Shown here: piece after piece, positions 12,601 through 24,177 of the stretch
Position numbering within the stretch: position 1 is the first letter of the stretch
Layout: each line of letters begins with the position of its first letter
Source of the DNA: Elephas maximus indicus
Taxonomy: Eukaryota; Chordata; Mammalia; Proboscidea; Elephantidae
DNA length: 64,000 nt
Direction: 5' to 3'
Assembly (NCBI RefSeq): GCF_024166365.1
Contig: NC_064828.1
Location: 53,733,254 to 53,797,253, forward strand
Made by a program: the position numbers and the translations under genes
The notes under the pieces: model-generated
What the model was told of the DNA's origin: nothing
Database searches by the model: none
The model's input: only the letters and a program-made list of their open reading frames with translations

Positions 12601-13124
12601 TGTCTTAGTCTGTGTTCTCTAGAGGAGCAAAACCAGTGAAGCATGTAAAAACATATATATAGAGAAATACACTTCAAGGAAATGGCTTATGCAATTGTGA
12701 GGAAATGGTTCGTGCAACTGTGTGGGCTGGCAAGTCCCAAATCCTCAGGTCCGGCAATAGGCTGAAGGCCTCTACTGGCTCCTGTGGTTCCAGGGGCTGA
12801 CAAACCCAAAATCTGCAGGTCGGGAGGCAGGCTGTTGGCCTCCACTGGCTCCCAGGGTTGTGGGGGTTGATGAATCCGAAATCTGCAGGTGAGGTGGCAG
12901 GCCAGAGACTTCTGCAGGTCAGGTGACAAGAAGAGTGTAGGGTTGAGAAAGAGAGCAAGCTTTACCAAAACACCCATGAGTCAGGTCTCAGCTCCAAGGA
13001 AACTTCCCCCGTAACTGATTTGCTGCTCCCATTAGATCACAAAATGAAAGGTAATTACATAGTGTCTGCCAAAACACTGAGAATGATAGCCTAGTCAAGT
13101 TGACACATAATATTATCCATCATA
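12601..13124 (-). mobile_element. MLT2-like (ERVL) solo LTR (minus)
   Basis: Plus strand begins TGTCTTAGTCTGTGTTCTCT and ends TTGACACATAATATTATCCA followed by TCATA, the reverse of an MLT2-type LTR as I recall it. A second member lies at 41343-41885. This copy carries a 70-bp internal unit three times (12725, 12795, 12865). The two open frames here (94 and 96 codons) come from that repetition, not from a gene. Confidence 0.7.
12725..12925. repeat. 70-bp tandem triplication inside LTR
   Basis: Units start GGCTGGCAAGTCCCAAATCC, GGCTGACAAACCCAAAATCT and GGTTGATGAATCCGAAATCT at 12725, 12795 and 12865. Both spacings are exactly 70 bp. The third unit is partial. Confidence 0.9.
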
Positions 13125-13694
13125 GTATGTAGCTGGCCCTGGATGCAAGCATTCTCCTCTGCTCTCTCAGGGACTGGATCTGTTTAACCCTCCAACAGGG
13201 GAAGTTGGTGATTGTGCCTAGGCAGATGTTGACCTAAGTCTCTGGTTTAATTAGCAGACCATTACATACTCAATCCTGCTCCTATGGATAATAAAGGTGA
13301 TATTTTGGGCTCTGTTTGCTACATTTTGTTTTATTTATCGATTTTTTTTCCAGAAACTGGGCCCCTTCAGAATCTCTAATATTTGCATGTGGGAAGCTCC
13401 ATGGATGAATCTGACTCCTCGGCCTAGCTTGGGTTAGAGTATACCACTGAAGTAAGCTGCTTTCTACTCCTACTAGACACTGCTAGGTTTTCCCTATGGC
13501 ATATCTGATTAAATACTGAAAAATTCTTTTCCTCCAAATACATTTGTCAAGACTTCCAAAAAAAGTCCAAACTATCTATTTGGATTTGTCATTACATTAA
13601 CATACCCTATGACAACCAATTTTTGAACTATATAATAATCCTCAAATGTACTTAAACTATTTTTATTTCAATCAATTTTAGACTGACTATTGCC
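13125..13694. other. Unassigned stretch
   Basis: No recognised gene or repeat. Confidence 0.35.
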
Positions 13695-13912
13695 TGAACA
13701 AGGAGACTTGGGTGGTGCCATTGGTAAAGCAGTCAACTGCTAACTGAAAAGTTGGCAGTTTAAACCCAACCAGAGTCACCTTGGAAGAAAGGCCTTGTGA
13801 TCTACTTCCAAAAGCTCGAAGCCTTGAAAACCCCATGGAGTGCAATTCTGCTCTGAAACACATCATGGGGTCTCCACGAGTCAGAAATGACTACACTACA
13901 ACTGGTTGTTTT
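13695..13912 (+). mobile_element. Old AfroSINE variant
   Basis: This subfamily differs from the common one: AAGAAAGGCCTTGTGATCTA, CTCTGAAACACATCATGGGG, and an ending in CAACTGGTTGTTTTTG in place of the GGGTTTGGTTTT tail. Relatives lie at 16948, 53488, 57961 and 61254. Confidence 0.85.
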
Positions 13913-13954
13913 TGAACATAATGATAGTACTAATAATAGTTAAATTAATAAAAT

Positions 13955-14130
13955 AGTAACAGCTAATATTTACTATGTTTACCACGTGCCAGCCAAATAT
14001 TATAGGTTATTTAATTTAATCTTCATAAGACCCTTTCAGGTACATGTCATGACAGAAACTGAGATGAGAAGTTGAGTAACATTCCCAAGATCACCAGCTG
14101 GTAAATTGCAGAGCCTGCTTTAAACTCCTT
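13955..14130 (+). mobile_element. MIR SINE
   Basis: Typical 3' half of MIR: CTAATATTTACTATG, TTTAATTTAATCTTCATAAG, a GACAGAAACTGAGATGAGAA core, then CCCAAGATCACCAGCTGGTA. Ancient and diverged. Confidence 0.75.
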
Positions 14131-14484
14131 TAGGTACATCACCAATTTAGCTGAATCGTAGTTTTGCCTGAGCCACAACAGAGAAACAAACTATAGATAG
14201 GCAAAGCCATCTGAGAAGTGCGGTTTCTTGATCATGGCTCTCATTTTCCCATACGTCTGTGTCTGCAGATCATAACCCAAATTTAAATTAAATCTGGGTT
14301 TTAGCTTGATACGTCAAACAGTATCTGCTATCATTTTAATCCTGATCTCTGTCAAGACTCATATTTTATGATTTTGTTATCTTTGATTGCAGGGTGAAAT
14401 ACACAATTTTAGTGCAAAAAAATAGAATGAGATTATGCGCCATAAGAAACTTGCTGAAGTAAAAGAGTTTTGAAAGACAGGAAT
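14131..14484. other. Unassigned stretch
   Basis: No recognised element. Confidence 0.35.
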
Positions 14485-15004
14485 TGTCATGGATTGAATT
14501 ATGTCCCCCCAAAAATGTGTGTATCAATTTGTCTGAGCCATGATTTCCAGCATTGTGTGGTTGTCCTCCATTTTGTGATCTTAATTTTGTGTTAAAAAGG
14601 ATTAGGGTGGAATTCTAACACCACCCTTAACCAGGTCACAGCCCTGAACCAATGTAAAGGGAGTTTCCCTGGGGTTTGGCCTGCACCACCTTTTATTTCT
14701 CAAGAGATAAAAAGGAAAGAGAAGCAAGTAGAGAGTTGGAGACCTCATACCACCAAGAAAGAAGCCCCTGGAGCAGAGCATGTCCTTTGGACCTGAGGTT
14801 CCTGCGCTGAGACACCCCCAGACCAAGGGAAGACAGATGACAAGGACCTTCCTCCAGAGCAGACAGAGAGAGAAAGCCTTCCCCTGGAGCTGACGCCCTG
14901 AATTTGGACTTCTGGTCTACTAGACTGAAATAAAATAAATTTCTCTTTGTTAAGGCCATCTGCTTGTGGTATATCTGTTATAGCAGCACTAGATGACTAC
15001 GACA
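14485..15004 (+). mobile_element. MaLR-like solo LTR 1
   Basis: A 520-bp unit runs from TGTCATGGATTGAATTATGT to ACTAGATGACTACGACA, with perfect 5-bp duplications GGAAT at 14480-14484 and 15005-15009. Internal landmarks are shared with 28487-29008 and 56537-57052: CATACCACCAAGAAAGAAGC, CCTTCCCC near 14877, and AAATAAATTTCTCTTTGTTA carrying the poly(A) signal. The edges and sequence resemble the ERVL-MaLR group, probably an afrotherian subfamily. No internal retroviral sequence remains. Confidence 0.85.
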
Positions 15005-16469
15005 GGAATGCAGTGATTTTAACATCAATTTTTATTTTACTACCGATTTAAAATATGCACAAAAAATAAAATTTCTAAATATTAATTTTCCTGTAAAAAT
15101 ATAGCTACTTTTTATTACTCAAAATATTCAGATTTTATCAGACAATTGTATAAAGACACTAATTTCAATCATTATTCCTAAAAGTCTTTGAATAATACAG
15201 CAAGTATCAATTTTTAATCCATGTTTGCTTATCCAGAAAGTGTTAAAATGTTAAATACATTGAACACATATACGCAAAAATATACAGTTTTTTAATAATG
15301 GGCAAAAATTCAAAAGTACAGTATTCTTACTAAATCCTGAATTTTACAGAAATAAAAAAATATCAGTGGTTACTCTATGTGTGTGTCTATAATTACATGG
15401 ACATTATAACTTTGGAATCAATCATTTAATCCATTTTATTTGTAAGAACACATAGCATAGTACAGTTAGTGTTCAAGTAGTAGTTGTTCGATAAAGATTT
15501 GAACTACATGAATTACGGAAAAATAAATTACAATATTTGGGTCTACCAAGGAGATATTAAATTTCTGTAAATTTATACACAGTGAAAGGTAAAATCTTAC
15601 AAAATAAATTTGTTTTTAATGCCTGGAGGAAATTAGTAACATTATAAGCCTCAGGATAAAACCCAAAGAACAAATTCCCTCTTAAGCTACACATCAGTCT
15701 GTTTTTCCCAGAGCCTCAAAATCATATCTTTATATTGCAACCATCTTCCAAGAGCATGAAATTCCAGTTATAAAGTCAGTATTAGCAATTTCCTTTGGTT
15801 TCTATAGAACATGCTGCGGACTCATGAAAACCAGTATTTAGATAACTGTTTCTTTCTTAAAGCAAGATAACCAATCTCTGTATGCAAAAAAGGGAACTTT
15901 TTAAAGAAGGAATTTTGGGAAATTAATATCAAAGGTAATGAATGACCTGATAACTGTTTTAATAGATTATTCCATGAAGTATGAATTTATATGCTGGCAT
16001 GTAGATAAAGTATCAATTATTGGGCCATGATATTCATTTGCAAATTTGGGAAAACTGGGTGGATAATAAGTCAATTTTGCAGTGGATATTCGAGCAAAAT
16101 CTTCATTAGTAGGCATAGCAATCCAGATTATGCAGCGATACGATCAATATACTTGTAATTTTAATCATAAATTGCTTTTGTAATTGCCAGTCAAGTATTA
16201 CTCTTTCTACTAATTTCAAACTCTGTATTATATCTTATCCCCGTCCTATAAAATTTTTTTTTTTTAATTCTGTACTACGTATGTATCCATTTCCTTTCAG
16301 TAAGGCCCCTCAGTATTCTTCCATGTTATTTTCACCACAGTGATTTTGTGCAAACCATTCACTCCACACATGGTATCTTTCATTCTCCTTTATATCTATA
16401 AAAATCTCCCTACACTTTAAAGTCCAACTCAATAACAATAGTTCATAGGTATGAGCACTTCTGTGAAGG
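15005..16469. other. Unassigned AT-rich stretch
   Basis: About 1.4 kb of very AT-rich sequence with no recognised element. Confidence 0.4.
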
Positions 16470-16610
16470 TATTGTGCCAAGTGTTTATCCAAGTTACTAC
16501 TTAGAACATTCCTGTGAGGTAGGAACAATTAGTATCCCAACTTTACAAATGAGGAGATTTGGGTTTAAATAAGCTAAGTAACTTGTCAAAACCTTACCAG
16601 TAGGATGTGA
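16470..16610 (+). mobile_element. MIR SINE fragment
   Basis: MIR 3' landmarks: CATTCCTGTGAGGTAGGAAC, CCCAACTTTACAAATGAGGA and AAGCTAAGTAACTTGTC. Confidence 0.75.
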
Positions 16611-16936
16611 TGGGGGTAGACTATGTAAGAAGTCTGACTACCATGTTGTAGAAGCAATGTGGAGAAACCCTGAAACCATGGAAGTATGGAGGCACCCAGC
16701 CATCCCCACCAAGGCACAAGGCTACGCATGAAACTTTCTTGGTTTTTTTTCAGACCAGGGCGCTGCCAGCCAAGCCAGCTAGTACCCACAGTCAATGCCA
16801 TGTAGACCAGTGCAATGGCCAGCTGAGCACTTTCCAAATCCCTGACCTATAAAATTATGAGATCTAATAAAATATTATAAACTCTGAGAGGGCTCAAGTT
16901 TAAAGCCAATCCTCTGAATTTAATGTCCTACATTTC
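16611..16936. other. Unassigned stretch
   Basis: A minus-strand open frame of 83 codons at 16586-16837 has no recognisable motif. No repeat family recognised. Confidence 0.35.
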
Positions 16937-16947
16937 AGTCACATTCA

Positions 16948-17177
16948 AAGGCCTCTGGGTGGCCCAAATGGTTTGTGCTCAACTACCAACCTCAAAGATG
17001 GAGATTGAAACCAGCCAGTGGCAGTGCAGAAGAAATGCCTGGCCACCTGCTTCTGTAAAAATTACAGTCAAGAAAACCCTGTGGAGTTTTACTCTGTAAG
17101 ACTTGGGTGCTCCACGAGTTGAAACTGACGTGACAATAACAGTTTTTTTGTTGTTGTTGTTGATTTTCTTTTTTTTA
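16948..17177 (+). mobile_element. Old AfroSINE variant with target duplication
   Basis: Head AGGCCTCTGGGTGGCCCAAA, GAAGAAATGCCTGGCCACCT, and the ACGAGTTGAAACTGACG end, followed by a GTT-rich tail. Perfect 11-bp flanks AGTCACATTCA at 16937-16947 and 17178-17188. Confidence 0.9.
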
Positions 17178-17224
17178 AGTCACATTCAGAGCCCACATCC
17201 TCAATTTTTAACTTACTCATAAAA

Positions 17225-17345
17225 CAAATATACCAACTGGCAGCACTGCTCTAGGCACTGGAGATCCAATAGCAAAGAGACAAAAATTCCAGGAGCCTTT
17301 TTTATTGTTAAAAGGTAGCTTTCACTCTAAAGAGGGCAGTTAAAC
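17225..17345 (-). mobile_element. L2 fragment (antisense)
   Basis: Plus strand resembles the reverse of the L2 3' region: CTGCTCTAGGCACTGGAGAT, then GAGACAAAAATTCC and TTAACAATAAACC. Confidence 0.55.
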
Positions 17346-18063
17346 AATTAACAATAAACCTACATAGTAAATGGCCTTATATATCAGTAAAATTTTTCAG
17401 TATAGTAAATTTTGTCTCTTTTCTGGTATTTTATTTTAGCTGTAGCCTAGAATGCCCAATTTTATATTTAAAAGTTTTATTCTATCATTCTTCACTCAGA
17501 GGACAGAAACTCTTCCACAGAACGCCAAAAAAGAGCTTTGGAAATAATCTACTTCCCTTCATACTTTTGAATTCCCATGCTATGTTGACTTCCTCTGTGG
17601 ATTTTAAGTAGTTTTCTTTTACCCAGAGCACTAATGGCATGCATTTTGAGGACCTCAGATGTAAATTACCATAGGCAAAAAGCAAATTTAGAATTTAGAC
17701 TTCAAAGGCAGCAGCAATAGGCCAAAGCAGGTCCTAGTTTTTCTTTCCTATATTCTCCTGACATTTATTCTCACCTTTCTTTTTCCCTCAAGAAAATATC
17801 TTCATTACCCAGTTTTGTTTGTTTTTTAATTTCAGTTTCTCTATTTAAGGTATACTTTGGTCTTTTTTTTGTGGTTCTAAATATGCAATTGCAAATGATC
17901 ATTTTAGTTTTATCTGCTTTCTTCTCATACCAAAGTCACAGATATGCCAAAATACATAGATAATTTTAGGAACAAATGGAGCACCTGGTGCCTATATCTA
18001 GGCAACAGGTAGGCTCCTCTTCCCCAAATTATCTTTACTTCTCCCTATCAAAAACAAACAAAC
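17346..18063. other. Unassigned stretch
   Basis: No recognised gene or repeat. Confidence 0.35.
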
Positions 18064-18475
18064 AAAAATCCCTTGGCAACTCCACGCCTTAAAGAGTAGA
18101 ACTGCTCCATAGAGTTTGCATCGCTGTAATCTTTATAGAAGCAGATCACCAGGACTTTCTTGCACAGCACTACTGGGTAGGTTCAAAATGCCAACATTTC
18201 ATTTAGTGTTGCTGTTGTTGTTAGGTGCCATCGAGTCGGTTCCGACTCCTAGCGACCCTGTGCACAACAGAACAAAACACTGCCTGGTCCTGCGCCATCC
18301 TTACAATCGCTGCTATGCTTGAACTCATTGTTGCAGCCACTGTGTCAATCCACCTCGTTAAGGGTCTTCCTCTTTTCCGCTGACCCTGTACTCTGCCAAG
18401 CATGATGTCCTTCTCCAGGGACTCATCCCTCCTGACATTTCATTTGGTAGTCAAATGCAAACTCCACAGAGCCTG
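18064..18475 (-). mobile_element. Old AfroSINE split by an RTE fragment
   Basis: The two parts, 18064-18204 and about 18446-18475, form one minus-strand SINE (CTCCACGCCTTAAAGAGTAG is its 3' side). It was opened in the middle by the RTE fragment at 18205-18434. Confidence 0.75.
18205..18434 (-). mobile_element. RTE LINE 3' fragment nested in SINE
   Basis: Reverse of the RTE 3' end: GTTGTTGTTAGGTGCCATCG, GCGACCCTGTGCACAACAG and TTAAGGGTCTTCCTCTTTTC. It is bounded by perfect 11-bp copies of ACATTTCATTT at 18194-18204 and 18435-18445. Only ~230 bp was inserted, an extreme 5' truncation. Confidence 0.95.
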
Positions 18476-18807
18476 AAATAACACTTTATGTGGTTACTTT
18501 CTTTAATTCTTAAAGTCCTATCAAGCAGAAAGGGTTTCCAAGTAAAATTTAAATAATTATTTTCTGCAGTGAAAAAAAACATTTAACTTCTGATGATATG
18601 CCAGAAAATATTTTTGTGCTGAGAAGTAGTGCCAAGTAGATCTGAGTGATAGGGATATTTCCTACTGGCAGAACATCCTTACCCATCAGGACTGTCTCTA
18701 GCTATAGACATCTGAGACAATAACCACACACATATCAAGATCTACTTGTTATCTTAAACTGAAAGATTAGAGAAGGTTGCCTAAATCATTATTAATAACA
18801 AGGCTGA
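18476..18807. other. Unassigned stretch
   Basis: No recognised element. Confidence 0.3.
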
Positions 18808-18960
18808 CTAGCAGCTAAGAGCACTAACTTTAAAATCAGACTGACTTGGGTTGGAATCCCAGCTCTGTTATTTTGTAGCTTATTGTCTATAATTCTATGA
18901 TACAATTTTCTCACTTGTAAAATGGTGACAATGATAGTTGTACCTAACATTCAAGTTTCC
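18808..18960 (+). mobile_element. MIR SINE
   Basis: MIR core: AAATCAGACTGACTTGGGTT, GGAATCCCAGCTCTG and TCACTTGTAAAATGGTGACA. Confidence 0.8.
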
Positions 18961-18974
18961 TAAAATAACTGTTT

Positions 18975-19260
18975 AGTGAGCACTTACTAGGTGCTAATAT
19001 TGTTCCATGTGCTAGAGGTACAGCAGTAAGCACAGACGACAAACACATATGGAACTTACATTCTTGTAGAGCAAGTAGACAATAAAGAAAGCAAGAAGTG
19101 CTACGGGGAAAATTTTGCAGAGAAAGAGGTTGAGACAGCTGGGAGAAGGAAGTATTGAATGTTAAAAGAGTATTTAGAAAAGCCCATATTGAACCTGTGA
19201 TATTTGAACAGCATCCTTAATGAGGTAAGGAGGGCATCACTGGATTTCTATTTTTAAAAA
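18975..19260 (-). mobile_element. L2 3' region (antisense)
   Basis: Plus strand follows the reverse L2 3' end: GAGCACTTACTAGGTGCTAA, GGTACAGCAGTAAGCACAGA, ATTCTTGTAGAGCAAGTAGACAATA (partial), then AGTGCTACGGGGAAAATTTT. Diverged. Confidence 0.65.
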
Positions 19261-20299
19261 ATGCAGTCTAGTTAGGACCGTAAGCATGCTATAGGGGTGT
19301 GTGAGCTGTCCCTCTTTTATTAAACACTGGTACTCTCTGCACAGTGAACAGAGGCAAGGGAGATGCGTGAACCTTCTTGGTTAGCAAGCAAAGTTTCTGT
19401 AAATTTAGATGTTTTTTGAAAATAAAAAGCAAAACAAATACATAATACATCGCCTCAGGGAAAAAATATAAAAAGATTCAGGAAAAACATACTGAAGTCT
19501 CAGTGGAATAATGTATTGTATTTATTCTAATACAAACAATTCTAATTTAGTATAACATGTCGAAATTGGGACTCAGCTAACCTTGTGTTATGAGATTATT
19601 ATGTTGGTAACATTTTTTCTCTCTTAATTGTATGGAAAACAATTGTTGATGGCACTGTAGATTCAATGAAATACGGCAGGTATGAAAATTACTTGAAAAA
19701 AATAATTTAGAAAACTTTTGCATCCTCAGCAGGAGGCAAGATTTCTTAATTTCTAGGAAACAAAAAGGAACAGGCAAAAGGACAGAACAATAAGGATGAC
19801 ACAAATGAAGAAGAGGGGTGAGAAAAAAACAAAATGATTCTAAGAAAAATCATATTTCATCATAAGGACTAACTGCTGCCCTAGAGATTGTAAAGTTTGG
19901 AATGACTATGAAGCAGTTATGAGGAAGGTAAGATTAAGAAGCTGCCCTTTTTCTGAAACTCATAAGAAAAAAGCAAAAGGGTAAAATCTATGTATGAAAA
20001 AAATGTATGAGAAGCTGATAATTATGAGAAAACAAAATGGAGGCCTCACCTCAGCATGATAATTATTCCTGAGGAAAAAAAAATACAGAACAAGAACAAA
20101 AAGAGTAATCAAAGATAAAACTGAAAATAAATATTTTTATGCTGAAGGTGCACAAATCTATAGAACAAAATAATTTACCCTTCATCCAAATTTTACAATT
20201 TGTACCATTCACACAAGACAAAGTTTTAGGGAGAGGAAGAATTATAAGCATTTAGCAAGAAAAAAAAAAAATTGAAGGAAGTAAAACTAGTTCACTTAT
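19261..20299. other. Unassigned A-rich stretch
   Basis: Purine/A-rich sequence without a recognised family. Confidence 0.35.
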
Positions 20300-20520
20300 C
20301 AATGAACACAAATGTGGACAGTCTTTAACTTTTTTCTGCATCAGTGAATGCTGGAAATCTAAAGCAACAGTGACTACAAAATTTTAAGAAAAAAAAAAAT
20401 TTCCTAAGAATTTCATACTTAGCTAAAGTGTGTTTTTAAGGATGAAAGTTACAACTCCCCTTCCAATTAGGTGATGTATGTGCTGAGCGCTCCATTTTTC
20501 TAAATGAAGTTAATTATAAA
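20300..20520 (+). mobile_element. Possible L1 3' remnant
   Basis: CAGTGAATGCTGGAAATC followed by AGAATTTCATACTTAGCTAA resembles an L1M-type 3' UTR passage. Weak; needs alignment. Confidence 0.3.
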
Positions 20521-20849
20521 TGCAGCCAAATAGCTACCTTCAAGGACTGTGTCAGAGAATATACTCTAGAACTTGCTTTCCCATAAGAAATGCCAAAAGC
20601 TTGTCTGTGAGAAACAATATTTACAAAAGATTTTCTGTAGGATGTGTTGCCATCCAATTTTATAGACAAATATTTCTCAAATTGTGTTACCTGAACATAA
20701 ATAACCCCAGAGTTATTAGTAGAGAAACAGAAAGAAACATTTCTGTGGTGAAATATGTCAGGAATATGCTGAGCTTAACAAAGTGAAGCCGAATTCCATG
20801 CTATAGCACTCCTCAAAGCCTGTAAAAAGCTAATGTGCTTTACAAAGAG

Positions 20850-21061
20850 CGAATATTCACATGGAAGAGAGCTGGAAAAGGCAAAGAATGGATGCTCCCC
20901 TGGGGCCTGCAGAAAGAATGCTTTGCAAACACCTTGATTTTAGGCCTGTAAGGCACATATTTGACTTCTGATCTCTAGACTAGTAAGATAATAAATTTGT
21001 GGGCTTTTAAGTCATTTAATTTGTGGTAATTTGTTACATCAGTGATTAGAAACTAATACAA
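20850..21061 (+). mobile_element. MLT1-type (MaLR) LTR, 3' part
   Basis: Landmarks in order: GAGCTGGAAAAGGCAAAGAA, ACACCTTGATTTTAGGCCTG, TAAGATAATAAATTTGTG, and the terminal AATTTGTGGTAATTTGTTAC...AACTAATACA. Confidence 0.8.
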
Positions 21062-21822
21062 AGCTTCAATGAGGTACATTTATTTCTGCTAAATTTGCTT
21101 TTATTTTCAGGATAACACTAAATTTTCATGAAAGTTTAGTGAAAATAGAACTCTTATACACCAGTGGTAGAATATAAACATTCCCAGAAGGTAGGCAATA
21201 TGTACCAAAGTCCAAGTCCTTAAAATAATTCCAGAATTTTGACCTATAAATTAAGCTTTTAGGAATTTATGGTGAGGAAATAATCAGATATGTGTACACA
21301 TATTTTTTGCCCAGTGATGTACACTCCAATATTATATATGCCAAAAATTGGAACCTACTTAAATATTCAATAATATGGAAATGGTCTAGACAAACTTTAC
21401 TATATCTGCATAAAGAAATATTATACAAGTACCAACTCCATAAAATGCCAAGTGAAAGAGACAGACAGCAAAAGTTTATGTCTAGCTCTAATGTTATAAA
21501 ACGTAAATATATGCATGCAGGAAATGTATTAGAAGGAAATACACTAAAATAACTGACTCTTTTTGTATTAAGATTGTGATGTGTTTTTTCCTATATAGAG
21601 TCCTGAACTGTTTTAATTTTTACTACAAAGTTCATATACTACTTTTATAATCATATACTAAATATGTTATTATAAATAAACCCAGTAAATAAAATGTACT
21701 GGTACTGCTATGCTGGAGGTGGATTTGGCCAGCCCTGAATTCTTCTCTCATTTTTACCTTCAATGGAAGGAGGGAGTTTGAAGGGTAGCAAAAAAGGATG
21801 GAAAGGAAAACCACATTCATTA
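21062..21822. other. Unassigned AT-rich stretch
   Basis: No recognised element. An 86-codon open frame at 21292-21552 has no motif. Confidence 0.35.
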
Positions 21823-21835
21823 ATGCATCATAATA

Positions 21836-22003
21836 AAACCCAAAACAAACCCACTGCCTTCAAGTCAATTTCGACTCATAGAGACCCTAGAGGAGAGAGT
21901 AGAACTGCCCCATAGGGTTTCCAAGGAGCACCTGGTGGATTCAAATTGCTGACCTTTAGGTTACCAGCTGTATCTCTTAACCACTACACCACCTGGGTTT
22001 CTA
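21836..22003 (-). mobile_element. AfroSINE (minus), short variant
   Basis: Plus strand runs CCAAAACAAACCCACTGCC to ACCACTACACCACCTGGGTT. Flanks ATGCATCA recur at 21823-21830 and 22006-22013. Confidence 0.9.
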
Positions 22004-22013
22004 TTATGCATCA

Positions 22014-22639
22014 CAATATCACCCCAAAACTCAAGTATAATGCCAAGGTCATTGTGTATTTTAGATGTGATTGTTTTAATTTGTTAATTAAAATGACAAA
22101 AGTACTATACTTGGAAACTGTACCAGAATCAACACATTGTTAATCTGTTACTTCCTTTTTTTAGTGAAAACTGTTTTTCTAACAGAAACTGTCTTCACAA
22201 AACTATATGCTGTTGTTGCTCCAAGTCATCATTGTCTTAATATCTAGTATAGGTAGAACAGGTAGCTGACATTTCTTTACTGAGTGACATTTTGTTTAGT
22301 TTTGGTATATCTTGTTTATTTTTTTCCATCTTCAGAAAATTCTGCCTTCCTCTGTGCAAATTCCCAGCAGGAGCTAGGAAATCTGTAATAAGTAACCCAG
22401 TTTCTGAAATACCAAAATCATTTCAAATGGTAAAAGAAGCAAGGAATCAAAAATCAAAGAATTAATCCAACAATAGTTATGCTAGAGATCCTTATCAGGT
22501 TGTAAGTACCCACCTTAAATACAAGCCATGGGAGATTGTGGATTTCACTGTTAATTAATATTTTACATTTCCCTAATATCAAAAACATCTTTATTTAAAA
22601 TTTAAACTAAATTATCATTGTGACATAAATTAAGAGGGA
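22014..22639. other. Unassigned stretch
   Basis: AT-rich, nothing recognised. Confidence 0.35.
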
Positions 22640-22775
22640 TTAAGTTAGGAGTCAGAAGCTATAAATTGTCACCTCAGTGTTGCTTATAACTAAATGTATG
22701 AAAGGGTTCATTCACTAACTTCCTGGAATTCATTTTCTCACCAAAAAGATTAAGGTGTTGGACTAGATGATCAGT
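22640..22775 (+). mobile_element. MIR-like SINE
   Basis: AGGAGTCAGAAGCTATAAAT, CATTCACTAACTTCCTGG, TTTTCTCACCAAAAAGATTA and GTGTTGGACTAGATGATC match the order of a MIR subfamily. Diverged. Confidence 0.55.
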
Positions 22776-23231
22776 TAATTTATTTATGGTTCTCAAATTG
22801 TTACTCTTGTAAGGGCCTAAAATATTTATCCTACTCATCCCTTCAGACATGAAACTGATATTGCTCTAATATTTCTGGCTAAGTCTTGAGAACCTTTCCC
22901 GTAAATTACCCTGGTAATATTGTCTGTAATTCATTATCACTGACTGCATATCTTCATGGTTCTTCTAGTAGATGAGACAAGGGCTTCTTTATTGCTACAC
23001 ATTCTCCTATTCATGCATGTTTATTCTACAAGTGTCAGCTATGTGCCCAGCCATGTGTGGGGAAGATTTTTAAATATATGAAACTTTTTGCCTTTGTACA
23101 GATTACAATGTACCATCTGGGAAAATTAATCAATACACTGAACAACTCAACCTTCTATCAGGAAGTAAGGTAGGCCAGTGAAAGTATTAAACTCAAGTAC
23201 CTATTAATAAATATATAATAAACATGTAAAT
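22776..23231. other. Mostly unassigned, possible antisense L2
   Basis: The part from about 23020 (AGTGTCAGCTATGTGCCCAG) may be antisense L2. Nothing else recognised. Confidence 0.3.
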
Positions 23232-24108
23232 ATGCTGCCTCCTCGAAGTAGAGTCGGCCTTAATGACGTGGATGGAGTAAAGCTTTCAGGACCTTCATTT
23301 GCTGATGTGGCACCACTCAAAATGAGAAGAAACAGCTGCAAATATCCATTAATAATCGGAACCCGGAATGTAAAAAGTATGAATCCAGGAAAACTGGAAA
23401 TCGTCAAAAATGAAATGCAATGCATAAACATCGATGTCTTAGGCATTAGTGAGCTGAAATGGACTGGTATTCGCCATTTTGAATCAGACAATCATATACT
23501 CTACTATGCTGGGAAAGACAGCTTGAAGAGGAATGGTGTTGCATCCATCTTCAAAAAAGAATGTTTCAAGATCTATCCTGAAGTACAATGCTGTCAGTGA
23601 TAGGATAATATCCATACACCTACAAGGAAGACCAGTTAATATGACTACTATTCAAATTTACCCACCAACCGCTAGAGCCTAAGATGAAGAAATAGAATAT
23701 TTTTATCAGCTGCCGCAGTCTGAAATTGATAGAACATGCAATCAAGATGCTTTGATAATTACTGGTGATTGGAATGAGAAAGTTGGAAACAAAGAAGAAA
23801 GATCAGTAGTTGGAAAATATGGCCTTGGTGATAGAAACAATGCCAGAGATCGAATGATAGAATTTTGCAAGACCGACAACTTCTTCACTGCAAATACCTT
23901 CTTTCACCAACATAAACGGCAACTATATATAGGGACCTTACCAGATGTAACACACAGAAATCAAAATGACTACATCTGTGGAAAGAGACGATGGAAAAGC
24001 TCAATATCATCAGTCAGAACAAGGCCAGGGGCCGACTGTGGAACAGGCCATCAATTGCTCATATGCAAGTTCAAGCTGAAACTGAAGAAAATCATAGCAA
24101 GCCCATGA
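23232..24108 (+). pseudogene. RTE polyprotein, APE-like endonuclease region (decayed)
   Basis: This is the N-terminal part of the RTE protein, which in active elements nicks target DNA to start target-primed reverse transcription. The first open segment (23232-23600) has GTRNVKSMNPGK near residue 43 and the LGISELKWTG block near residue 69, both typical of APE endonucleases. A second segment (23752-24108) contains GDWNEKVGN (the D-x-N catalytic block) at its start and GTGHQLL near residue 99. The latter corresponds to the SDH motif and keeps the histidine. The segments lie in different frames, with a stop at 23598-23600 and further damage between, so no functional enzyme can be made. Confidence 0.9.
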
Positions 24109-24177
24109 GAGCCAAAAATATGACCTTGAGTACATCCCACCTGAATTTAGGGACCATCTCAAGAATAGATTGATGCA

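Noticed and set aside
12674-12977. Overlapping 94- and 96-codon minus-strand frames with repeated proline-rich peptides
   Set aside because: The peptide repeat is produced by the 70-bp triplication of an LTR, not by a protein gene.
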